NCBI GenBank assembly: GCA_032718475.1
Contig: JAUCBJ010003328.1
Location: 1-32,640 of the forward strand
Source of the DNA: Nemertoderma westbladi
Lineage: Eukaryota > Xenacoelomorpha > Nemertodermatida > Nemertodermatidae
DNA length: 32,640 bases
Reading direction: 5' to 3'
A program made the position numbers and the translations under genes. The number at the start of each line of letters is the position of its first letter. Position 1 is the stretch's first letter. Of the stretch, positions 1 to 8,933 are shown in pieces. The notes beneath the pieces were generated by a model. It was not told the DNA's origin, ran no database searches, and was given only the letters and a program-made list of their open reading frames with translations.

Positions 1-331
1 TATGAAAGTTATCATATTAAATCTTTATCTTGAAAACAGGTGTTTTCAAAGCAATATAATTGAAGTTCATCATTGTCTTAATGGAATATTAGATTTCTGT
101 TGTATTGTTGTAATATTCATCCGCGTTAATGCAGTAGTACCATGGCCATGGTAGTACAGTAAATGCAGTGCTGCAAACTTGTTCTCTCTTACCGGTAGTC
201 TGAATGAAAGTCGTAGGCCTAACAGCCTAAAGCTGTAAAGCATTTCAGCATTTAGCCCTTAACTTCACATTTGCGCATTTCCTAAATGCATTTCCTTTAG
301 GCCTACATAATTAACCTTGGCGCTTGGCATA
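1..331. other. Upstream region of the recombinase gene
   Basis: AT-rich DNA with no convincing ORF. A perfect 16 bp palindrome built on CCATGGCCATGG sits at 138-153. No clear TATA box or initiator could be assigned. It should contain the 5' UTR and promoter of the gene that starts at 332, but nothing in the sequence fixes the transcription start. Confidence 0.4.
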
Positions 332-575
332 ATGTTCTCCGTGGTGAAGTTTATTGTCGATAATAGTCTATTAACAGTCCCGACCCGTTGGTTGTCGACT
401 GATAATGAGGTGGATGGAAATGGCGAAACGGTACGGGTAACTTACTGCCCTTACCCTTCAAACATCCAGAGATTATCTAATGAAAAGTTTAAAAAACTTA
501 GGAAACAATCAATGTTGGAACCATCTGATATGCTGGACTGGGAACATTACGATGTTTTTATTATCGATCAAAAAG
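332..575 (+). CDS. Exon 1: N-terminal transposon-associated domain
   Basis: First coding exon, starting at ATG 332 (an upstream TTG at 317 is not needed) and ending at donor AAAAG|GTAAGC in phase 1. It encodes 81 residues beginning MFSVVKF and containing VPTRWLS, CPYPSN and a DWEHYDVFII strand. Together with exon 2 this matches, by my recollection, an N-terminal module (start of ~100 residues with FxVVxF...P..WL...Y.P...) found on many cnidarian, fish and echinoderm transposon-like proteins. Its biochemical role is unknown to me. Confidence 0.65.
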
Positions 576-3500
576 GTAAGCCTCTAGCTGTCTAGCTCTA
601 CTGAATAATTACCGGTACATGTCTGCCTGTACAGGTGACAGGTAGGGTAGCCTGGCAGACCTTTACCTACCGGCAGATATTTTTAGTAAAACACTGTAAA
701 AAGTACCGGTCTGCCGGTAGCCCTAAAGTAAAGTGAAGTAAATTTTCTTCGGCCGTTAGGCCGGGGGCGGGTTTACACACAAAGTCTGACGACTTATTTC
801 CAGTGCGGTCCCCCCAGAACTTTACTCCCCAGAGGAAACTGCAGTACCTGTACCCATTTAGCTACCAATTAAGGATGAAAGGCTCAGATGCGCCCTGGCT
901 AGTCCCCTTTAAAGCATTCGTGCCGAAACGAAAACTGCCCTTGCCCATGTGGCATGTGGGGGGGGGGGGGGGGGGGGGGGATTGAACCCGCGACCTACAG
1001 AGAGATGTGAATTCAATGCAAATGCAACCACTACACCAAGGTATTTAACTGTTACCAGTTTTACCACTACACCAAGTGGGACCGGGTTGACGACCTACTA
1101 CAGTACTATGCTTTACTTTAGATAACGGTACCATGAGTTTAATTTATATTACAGATTCGTTCAACCTGGCGGAGGAACAATTGATTAGAGCCAAGGATTG
1201 CTTTACACCTTCGAAAAAAAGAGCAGTTGTTCCCGTTCAAAGGTAAGAACTATGATGTAAAGGCATGAGCATCATATTGGCTGGTTAAAATATATCTCCT
1301 TATGTGAATGAGTGAGTCTACAATACCGGTAGTAGGTTAGGGCGATGTAATACTGGTCTCATTGTTAGGTTTAGGTGGTCATTGAATTAAAGATAGGGTC
1401 AACTGGGGGAATTTGGGACATAAAACATTTTAGAAAAATATGTGAAAAATGTACAGGGTAAAATGTGTAGGGTGTAAAATGTACTAGTTGCTAGTTTTGT
1501 ATATTGGGTGATTTCAAAGCGCATCAGTGATCAGTATGCTACAACAGGTAGCCTACTGATACAGACAGACAAAAAACTGAAAATAGTAAAGCACAAACAG
1601 TTGCGTGTACCAGTGTGGGCAGTCTAAAATGCTTTTTTTTTACTATTTTCAGTTTTCAGAGGTACCGGTATAGCTAACATCTGAACAGTCAGTGTTCGGC
1701 TGTTGCAGTCTTTGTATCCTTTATTTATTTATTAGTCATACTATTTTTTTACAATCACAATATTTATTTTTTAAACCTATAGCCTATATGATGTCCCAAA
1801 TTACGCCTAACGTATAGGAAGCTAAATTTTTTCATGGATGTATGGCTATTATTATATATTATTATTATTATGTTATTATTAATTATTATATATTTTTCTT
1901 ATTTATATGATAATATGTACAGATCTGATATAGGCCTACCGGTATTTAAGAGAACTGTACGCCCTGAAATTCAGTGAATTGCGTCCTGCAATGAACTTTA
2001 TATATTTGCAGGGGTTCATTCGTTTATTCGTCCGGGCGAATAGATACACCGGTTAATACAATTCAAAATCGAAATACTCTTATTGAGTTGGGGCTAGATC
2101 TCGATCGAGGTGAGTCAGGTGAATTTTGTTACCGGTACCAGCATTTTTAGTCAAATACCTAACCCTATGTAAGCATTGAGCATTTTTGCATGACAGTTTT
2201 AATTAGGATTGGGGGCTGACTAACCATGCCCAAAATAATGAACCAATAATACTCTAGCTCCCCCCCCCCCCCCCCCCCTAGCCTGTTCAAATTCACTGTA
2301 CAAACTCATAAATTAATAATATTTTAGTAATTCTGTATTGCTGTATTAATTGTATACTTGTATACGTAACTGTACGGTCTGGTCTGGTGTAGCATTTTTC
2401 GGCACCTGAAACATGACTGTTCCTTAATTTTTAGTTTCATTAGCTCAACACCAATTAATTTATTACAGATAACAGCGTCGCACCACCTAACTTAGAAGAA
2501 CCAGAAAGTTTATTGGATGAAGTTGATGGAAGTTCAGAAATACCACCTGACTTAGAAGAACTAGAAAGTTTATTGGATGAAGATGATGGAAGTTCAGAAA
2601 AACATGGAGGTACCGGTATTTAAACTTTTTAAAATAGACTATCGGGTAGACAGACAGACAGCCAAGCCATATATCGAGAAGTAAAATATAATCTTGCTTA
2701 GAGTCCGTTCAAATGTCGATGGTGTTTTTCTAAGTGTCACAAACGCCAGTTTCATAACAAAGGGCACATTCCATCCTTCCTTACTGTGATTGTATATTTT
2801 GTTGTCCTATATTTTAACGCAGATCCATCGGTTAACGCTTCTGCATCGTGGCATGATGTTCCACAACCAACTACACTGCCGAACGCAGGCATTGCCATGC
2901 AACAGATGGCCAACAATGACACATGTTACCAGGGTGTCGGTGATATTTTTCAGGAGCTTGATGCGGCCACGACACAGGAGGAGTTTGATGCGGCCACGAC
3001 ACAGGAGGAGTTTGATGCGGCCACGACACAGGAGGAGTTTGATGCGGCTACGACCCAGCAGAATGGTTGGTATCATATCTGTTAGCGGCGTAGATTAGAC
3101 CCCAGAATCTACCCCCTCAGTTTGTTGGTAATATATAATTTAGCTTACTAGTTATACTACATTTATTATTTACTATTTCTGGCGTAGTTGGTCTTTTCCT
3201 AAATGCGGCCCTGCCTATACCCCACCCCCGGGCGGGGTGGGTGGGGTATAACTTATTCGCGTAAATACAGTAAGATACATGTTTGTGGGGCTTTCGCGCA
3301 GCACGAGACTCAGTTAACCTGAGAAGCTGTAATCTATAGTACTTGCAACCAATCCACTTCTCAGCTGAGCTTCTATATACAGTAAGTATGTAAACATCAA
3401 CCGGGCCAGCATACACCTGCCTCTCTTATGAATGCAATTAGTGGATGGAGGGACAATTTGTAAATTTCCCGCCCAGGTACGGCGTCTAGACGAAGTGGAT

Positions 3501-6500
3501 ATTTAGCGCCTCCTAGTGACGGACCGTGAAATTGTGGGAAGCTATAAACTCTATGTACTCATTGAATTACGAATATTCCATACGTCAATCTGTGAAAGTT
3601 TCATCAAAATTGATGCAATGCTAAAGTTATTAAACCTAGACGAAGTGATGCGGTACCGCTAGAATACCTACCGGTACCGACTGACAGACTGTCTGATTTT
3701 TGACCAAACCTCATATTCTTTCTAAACTTTTGACGTACTACATACAGTACATACAAAGTTTGGTTTAATATCATCAAGGAATTACAAAGTTATTAGTGAT
3801 CAAAAGTTAGACGTGTGACGACTACGACAGACAACTCGTTAATGGTACCCATATGCTAAGGCTTCGCTCACTTCGTGGCTCGACAATACAGTCCCAGTCA
3901 GTTATATATTGAGTTGATTATACATTAACTTAGTTCAGATAAGCCCTCCAGTATTCAAATTATTTATACTTCATTATATAATTTGTTTTTTTCTCCGTAG
4001 ATTGCATTGATACCAATGGAGATTGTGATGATGTTTCCATGCCACAAAAATCAAAAGACTCTCATATACCTAGAATCTGTAAACTCTGTCACAAAGAAAC
4101 GCTTCGAATTAATGATCATCTACGCAATCGACACCAAATACAACATGCCGGGGTTTTAAGCCGGCTGTCTCTGGAGAGTAAAGAACTATATTTTAAGAAA
4201 TCTGGTGTGATAAGATTATATAAAAGTGGTAAAAAGAAACCGAATCGTCGAATATCGCGGTGCTTAATTTGCAATAAATGTTTTTATAAGATTGGTGACC
4301 ATCTGACTTGTAAACACAATCTTCTACCCGGAGATCCAGAGCGTGAACGAATGTTACATGATCCAAGTCGTTATATACTACCTGCTATTGACGCTGGTGA
4401 ACCAGGTGAACCTCCTATGATGGATCAATTTATGGATTATTTGAAAGCAGATTATAATGAAGAATCATTAAAAGAAAGAGAGAGGGATATCTTAATGATA
4501 GCTTCGAGTGTGAGAACATTCTTTAAACATATGGGTGATAATAAAGAGAACTACATACTAAGGTTCGATGAGATAAGTGATCCACAAAAATTACATAATG
4601 CATACTGTCAAGTAGCTTCTGAGAAAATTCGTGGTGGTGGCACCCGGTCTGCCAATACACTGAAAGCCGTACTAAGGAGACTTCAGAGATACTTTGAATT
4701 TCTTGTCTTAAATGATGTTAGCGGGGCCGTGAAAGGCCTGACAGTGACAAAAGATTTACAACGGCGACAGAAGTCCGATGTTAGAAAGCACGCCTATACA
4801 GTTCGCCAAAGGGCTACGGAAACCATGCCTACAGCTGAGGAGATAAATAAGTTTCAGACGTCTTCATATATTGATAAAATTCGCGACAATATTACAAGGT
4901 TACCTGACGTTGATGACAAAGACGAACTGACAGAAATGCAAACGTATCTTATAAGTCTAATAATATACGACCTGGGATTGCGAGAGTGTGTTGTAAAGAA
5001 CTTAAAAGTGAAACATTTCAAGGAGGGTTTTGTAACCACAGATATCAGCGGTAATAATGTGTTTATTTTTCAAGTACCAAATCACAAGACCTCAGGATTT
5101 TATGGACCACAGAAAATTATCATTAGCTATAAGGATTACGTTTTATTAAAGAAATGGGTTTATATCGGTCGCACATTATACACTTCTCGTACGTTGTCTT
5201 CTGATTCAAGTTTCGTATTTGTGACACGTAATGGAGAGCAACTTAACAACACCAGCATCCCACTTAATAACCTGTGGCAAAAACTCGTCCCAGGTTCCAA
5301 GTCGAAGGCAGGATCGACTAGTTTTCGGCACGCCAAGAGTTTTTTCAACCAAAGACTACCAGGAGAAGTCCATGAAAAAGAAAACGCTGCTCACTCAATG
5401 GGTCATTCTAGGGAAACACAATTACGGATATATGAGGCTGTTCAGTCAACCAGTGAGGCTTTATCAGCACGTGATAGACATCAAAGGGCATTCAACTTTG
5501 CTCTTTCACATCCTGGTTCTACTGCTCCAGACACCAATGCTATAGGACCAGATTCCAATGCTACAGGACCAGATTCCAATGCTACAGGACCAGATTCCAA
5601 TGCTACAGGACCAGATTCCAATGCTACAGGACCAGATTCCAATGCTATAGGACCAGATTCCAATGCTACAGGACCAGATTCCAATGCTATAGGACCAGAT
5701 TCCAATGCTATAGGACCAGATTCCAATGCTACAGGACCAGATTCCAATGCTACAGGACCAGATTCCAATGCTATAGACGTTTCACCTTCAAGAGAAAAGT
5801 TTGTTTTTTATTTATATAATTATAGTTTTGTTTTGACCTCAGGCCAATATTATTTATTTATTAATATTTATTATATCACCACCATAAAAACACAAACAAT
5901 GCAAATTATAATATGCTACTATAAAATTTTGTTGTTGGTGTTTATGGTATACTGTCAATTAATTATGACCCAGACAATCAACCCTATATCCTACCCACAT
6001 AATAATATAGATTGAGATTTTATTGACTTCTTGCAGCGAACAACTTATAAACGAGCACAGTATATCGAATATTACATAATGTAAAATAGCGATAAATTGT
6101 AATTAAGAACGATTTACTACTAATAGTCTAAATGCTTATTAACAAGGACAGCTAATTCCGACCCACTAAAATATCCATGAAACTTAATTGGGCCGCAATT
6201 GTCGGTGTTGGATTTTCCGGGTCGCAAGTGTTCGGGTCGGAATTGTCGGTGTTGGATTTTCCGGGTCGCAAGTGTTCGGGTCGGAATTGTCGGTGTTGGA
6301 TTTTCCGGGTCGCAAGTGTTCGGGTCGGAATTGTCGGTGTTGGATTTTCCGGGTCGCAAGTGGTCGTGTCGGAATTGTCGGTGTTGGATTTTCCGGGTCG
6401 CAAGTGTTCGGGTCGGAATTGTCGGTGTTGGATTTTCCGGGTCGCAAGTGTTCGGGTCGGAATTGTCGGTTTGGTGGTCGGAATTGTCGGTGTTGGATTT

Positions 6501-7592
6501 TCCGGGTCGCAAGTGTTCGGGTCGGAATTGTCGGTGTTGGATTTTCCGGGTCGCAAGTGTTCGGGTCGGAATTGTCGGTGTTGGATTTTCCGGGTCGCAA
6601 GTGTTCGGGTCGGAATTGTCGGTGTTGGATTTTCCGGGTCGCAAGTGTTCGGGTCGGAATTGTCTGTGTTGGATTTTCCGGGTCGCAAGTGTTCGGGTCG
6701 GAATTGTCGGTGTTGGATTTTCCGGGTCGCAAGTGGTCGTGTCGGAATTGTCGGTGTTGGATTTTCCGGGTCGCAAGTGTTCGGGTCGGAATTGTCGGTG
6801 TTGGATTTTCCGGGTCGCAAGTGTTCGGGTCGGAATTGTCGGTTTGGTGGTCGGAATTGTCGGTGTTGGATTTTCCGGGTCGCAAGTGTTCGGGTCGGAA
6901 TTGTCGGTGTTGGATTTTCCGGGTCGCAAGTGTTCGGGTCGGAATTGTCGGTGTTGGATTTTCCGGGTCGCAAGTGTTCGGGTCGGAATTGTCGGTGTTG
7001 GATTTTCCGGGTCGCAAGTGTTCGGGTCGGAATTGTCTGTGTTGGATTTTCCGGGTCGCAAGTGTTCGGGTCGGAATTGTCGGTGTTGGATTTTCCGGGT
7101 CGCAAGTGTTCGGGTCGGAATTGTCGGTGTTGGATTTTCCGGGTCGCAAGTGCTCGGGTCGGAATTGTCGGTGTTGGATTTTCCGGGTCGCAAGTGTTCG
7201 GGTCGGAATTGTCGGTGTTGGATTTTCCGGGTCGCAAGTGTTCGGGTCGGAATTGTCCGCTTATTAATTACAGTATTATCCCATCGTATTGTTTTTTTTA
7301 TATTCATTCATACATTCTCATGTAATCTTACATATTTCATACTTTCTTGTTTAGGAATGTGAATAATACGAGGAAGATTAAACAACTGCTGAAATCCAAG
7401 CGGGCTGTTTGGTCACCGAATTCATCTGTACGTCTCTGCGAAGCCTTCAGAGAAGAGATAAACGGAAAGCGGATTCCGAGAAATAATACCAAAATTGCCT
7501 CTGTCCGTCGTCTATTTCCCGGAAAAACTGACAAACAAATATACCAACGACTCAACGTTCTCAAACTAAAGATGAAACATGCCAAACCTTAA
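332..7592 (+). CDS. Six-exon Crypton-like tyrosine recombinase gene with zinc fingers and SANT-like C-terminus
   Basis: Model: exons 332-575, 1155-1242, 2476-2609, 2823-3065, 4001-5798, 7355-7592. They total 2745 nt in one continuous frame, 914 residues plus stop. Every junction is GT..AG and all phases agree; acceptors are good, while donors of introns 3-5 are weak. Residues 1-110 resemble an N-terminal domain with a VVKF...VPTRWLS pattern that I associate with transposon-linked animal proteins. Residues 111-236 are acidic and repetitive. Two C-x2-C-x9-H-x4-H fingers lie at 263-281 and 324-342. The recombinase fold covers about 510-730, with candidate catalytic R564, K599, R679, H705 and Y714; the usual histidine of HxxR is T676. 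A 12 x 7-residue repeat spans 745-828, and residues 837-914 look SANT/Myb-like. Family knowledge suggests a nuclear DNA-binding or recombinase role. It could be a live or domesticated Crypton; the intact frame favours recent activity or selection. An alternative end is the stop at 6013-6015 without splicing to exon 6. Confidence 0.75.
958..1080 (-). repeat. tRNA-derived SINE fragment in intron 1
   Basis: Read on the minus strand, this contains an A-box-like TGGTGTAGTGG (1038-1028) and a B-box GGTTCAATCCC (988-978) about 50 bp apart. This is the split RNA polymerase III promoter of a tRNA. A second A-box-like copy lies at 1064-1074, suggesting a partial duplication. The B box runs directly into a G23 tract (958-980 on +). 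The extra distance and lack of a full cloverleaf argue for a SINE head rather than a functional tRNA. Confidence 0.5.
1155..1242 (+). CDS. Exon 2: end of N-terminal module
   Basis: Acceptor ATATTACAG|AT and donor AAAG|GTAAGA are both near consensus. The exon enters in phase 1 (G|AT makes Asp) and leaves in phase 2. It encodes a short charged helix (NLAEEQLIRAKDCF) followed by the basic stretch PSKKRAVVPVQR, which could act as a nuclear localisation signal (inference). It is too short to stand out as an ORF and was found from its splice sites and phase. Confidence 0.6.
2260..2278. repeat. C19 homopolymer
   Basis: Uninterrupted run of C in intron 2. It is one of several long G/C tracts in the window. 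Confidence 0.9.
2476..2609 (+). CDS. Exon 3: acidic exon made of a 60 bp in-frame duplication
   Basis: The acceptor must be the second AG (ATAACAG|CG at 2475); using the first AG at 2468 would give a stop at once. The exon is almost entirely two 60 bp copies (2483-2542 and 2543-2602), each encoding PP-(N/D)-LEE-(P/L)-ESLLDE-(V/D)-DGSSE. The product is strongly acidic, like a linker or activation-type region. It leaves in phase 1 at GGAG|GTACCG, a weak donor. Confidence 0.55.
2823..3065 (+). CDS. Exon 4: linker exon ending in a 27 bp in-frame repeat
   Basis: Acceptor TTTTAACGCAG|AT joins exon 3 in phase 1 (again making Asp). The exon encodes about 81 residues, polar and low in complexity. It ends in about 3.8 copies of a 27 bp unit (2960 onward) encoding DAATTQEEF. 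The donor AATG|GTTGGT at 3066 is weak but is the one that keeps phase 1 into exon 5. The frame reads to a stop at 3083-3085 if unspliced. Confidence 0.55.
3280..3884 (+). repeat. Dispersed repeat, copy A (in intron 4)
   Basis: The copy begins with TGTTTGTGGGGCTTTCGCG and CAGCACGAGACTCAGTTAAC and ends with AATGGTACCCAT...AAGGCTTCGCTCACTTCGTGGCTCG. Internal landmarks are ACCGACTGACAGA, TTTCTAAACTTTTG and CAAAGTTTGGTTTAAT. The same landmarks in the same order occur at 16508-17291 (+) and, in part, reverse-complemented at 26903-27137. The sequence 'caaagtttggt..aatatcatcaaggaattacaaagttatta' style is typical of invertebrate non-autonomous elements. No coding capacity is evident. Confidence 0.55.
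4001..5798 (+). CDS. Exon 5: zinc fingers plus tyrosine recombinase domain
   Basis: The core exon follows a strong acceptor (TTTTTTCTCCGTAG|AT); an in-exon ATG occurs at 4039. Numbered from that ATG, fingers are C14/C17/H27/H32 and C75/C78/H88/H93, both C-x2-C-x9-H-x4-H. The recombinase signatures are LGLRE (R315), HKTSG (K350), TSFRHA (R430, with T427 where HxxR has its His), MGHS (H456) and RIYEA (Y465). Spacings resemble Cre-type enzymes: R to R 115, H to Y 9. After the nucleophile region comes a 12-unit GPDSNA(T/I) repeat at 5524-5775. Splicing at AAAA|GTTTGT (5799) gives phase 2 and fits exon 6 exactly. Confidence 0.75.
5524..5775 (+). repeat. 21 bp coding repeat, 12 units (GPDSNAT/I)
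   Basis: Exactly 252 bp, 12 units of 21 bp, in frame in exon 5. Unit 1 is diverged (APDTNAI). Units differ mainly at ACA/ATA (Thr/Ile) in the last codon. The encoded heptads are Gly/Pro/Asp/Ser/Asn-rich and probably disordered. Confidence 0.9.
6202..7255. repeat. 44 bp minisatellite with 373 bp higher-order repeat (intron 5)
   Basis: About 23 full 44 bp units (TCGGTGTTGGATTTTCCGGG start, ending CGGGTCGGAATTG) plus two 21 bp short units (TCGGTTTGGTGGTCGGAATTG family). Variant units recur 373 bp apart: TGGTCGTG at 6361 and 6734, GGTTTGGTGG at 6468 and 6841, TCTGTG at 6663 and 7036. So eight full units plus one short unit form a higher-order repeat copied twice. All six reading frames are open across most of the array because the unit has no stop in any phase and 44 is not a multiple of 3. 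The long ORFs are therefore not evidence of coding. Confidence 0.9.
7355..7592 (+). CDS. Exon 6: C-terminal SANT/Myb-like domain
   Basis: Acceptor TTTCTTGTTTAG|GA; the first base completes a Lys codon from exon 5 and 78 residues follow to TAA at 7590. The exon contains an AVWSPN start, LCEAFREEI, and a VRRLFPGKTDKQIYQRL helix. This resembles the W...(20-25)...F/W...R.W..I.. spacing of SANT/Myb-like DNA-binding helices often found at the C-terminus of transposon-derived animal recombinase proteins. An AATAAA overlaps the stop codon. It is likely the last exon. Confidence 0.6.
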
Positions 7593-7596
7593 TAAA
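7591..7596 (+). promoter_or_regulatory. AATAAA polyadenylation signal
   Basis: AATAAA overlaps the stop codon of exon 6. It would give a very short 3' UTR; longer UTRs cannot be excluded. Confidence 0.4.
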
Positions 7597-7780
7597 CAAA
7601 CCGAACGTTATATCATATCTGTCGGCCTAGTTAAATTCATAGTTAAGTGAAGTGGGGGTTCTATAACTCACAAGAGCTAATCCTGAACATTGTTGTTGGC
7701 AAGCCTCATATTTGGACCCAATTTTATTGGAAAAATGTATAATGTTTCTGCATATAAAAATATGATCTATAAATGATTAT

Positions 7781-8163
7781 AAACAAATAATTCCAAGTTA
7801 TTTAGTTTAGTTTTTCAGAGTTATAGAACCATCCCCGAAATATTTGATTCTTGGAATGTAATCGTCTAGTTGTATTTTAATCATATAGTTTAGTTAGGCC
7901 TATCTTCTTAATAATTCAATTCTTTGTGCTTTTTTATTCTAATTCTTTTAAATTTAACACTTAACAAACACACAGTTATAACAGTTAAACAAATAATTCC
8001 AAGTTATTTAGTTTAGTTTTTCAGAGTTATAGAACCATCCCCGAAATATTTGATTCTTGGAATGTAATCGTCTAGTTGTATTTTAATCATATAGTTTAGT
8101 TAGGCCTATCTTCTTAATAATTCAATTCTTTGTGCTTTTTTATTCTAATTCTTTTAAATTTAA
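7781..8163. repeat. Direct duplication of 177 bp
   Basis: Two nearly identical copies, 7781-7957 and 7987-8163 (period 206 bp), start AAACAAATAATTCCAAG and end TTTTAAATTTAA. A 29 bp spacer contains CACTTAACAAACACACAG. There is no ORF. The near-identity indicates a recent local duplication. Confidence 0.9.
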
Positions 8164-8933
8164 TAATAATTAAAATTAGTTTTTAGACAATTTATTTGCA
8201 TTTCTCATTGCTCGCCCCGCCCCCTTTAGGAGGACTTAGTATTAGATTGTGACTGACCGACATCAGTGTCAGTATTTCGATAACGGGTATTTCGTCGGAT
8301 AATAATTTGGATAATGGGCGTAACAGGCGTTATGGATCTAGGCATTCTAGGGCGTTTCGTCCCGCAATATTTAAATGGCTGTAAAAATGGGCCTGTAATT
8401 GAAAAATTAAGTTGTTTATTAATTATTTGAAAGATAGACAGATGTTATAAGTCCCTAATAATAGTTAGTTAAGAATTAAAATAATACAGTATTAGGTCGT
8501 GGCAATGACCACTTTACACATCGAAACATTAACAATACAAGTTGTCTAATAATAAGCATGATCGATAAATTATTTATGCTTATTTTTACACGTTAAGTAT
8601 CATAAATGTACAAATAATCTAATATGTGATATATTTCTGACTCACAAAATTTATGTAAAATCAATCAAAAAATTTCTTAATTTCAATAATATCCGGCCTC
8701 TGTCACAATAGCCACATGGCCATATAGCCGTTACGCACTACCGCCACAATTTACACTATATGGCCCCGATATAAATCAAATTTCACACAAAGGCCACATC
8801 TGTATATATCATGGCCTTATGGTGTCGTTTAAGATATATATATATATGTACTCAATGTCTATAGCGGCGATCTGAAGGTCAATGCGTGGGACCCTCACGA
8901 GGAACATTGCGGGCGCGGGCTGCCTTTTGGGGA
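8164..8933. other. Intergenic, no gene seen
   Basis: AT-rich DNA. Around 8700-8815 a GGCCAT/ATGGCC-like word recurs (CCACATGGCCATATAGCC, TATGGCCCCG, AAAGGCCACATC, ATCATGGCC), a weak degenerate repeat. A TATATATATA run is at 8835-8846. No supported ORF. Confidence 0.4.

Noticed and set aside
803-985. Short ORF ending in poly-Gly
   Set aside because: The Gly tail is the G23 tract; the region is SINE-related intron sequence.
978-1040. Functional tRNA gene
   Set aside because: A and B boxes are present but arms do not fold into a convincing cloverleaf, there is a duplicated A box, and the 5' side runs into a G tract; a SINE fits better.
5481-5768. Minus-strand ORF of ALESGPV heptads
   Set aside because: Antisense shadow of the GPDSNAT coding repeat in exon 5.
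6202-7255. CRISPR array
   Set aside because: Repeats are contiguous without unique spacers, and the context is eukaryotic; the same holds for the arrays at 8.9, 12.1 and 31.1 kb.
6120-7362. Six long ORFs (321-395 codons) across the 44 bp array
   Set aside because: They arise because no phase of the unit has a stop; the array lies in an intron by the gene model and the peptides are pure repeats.
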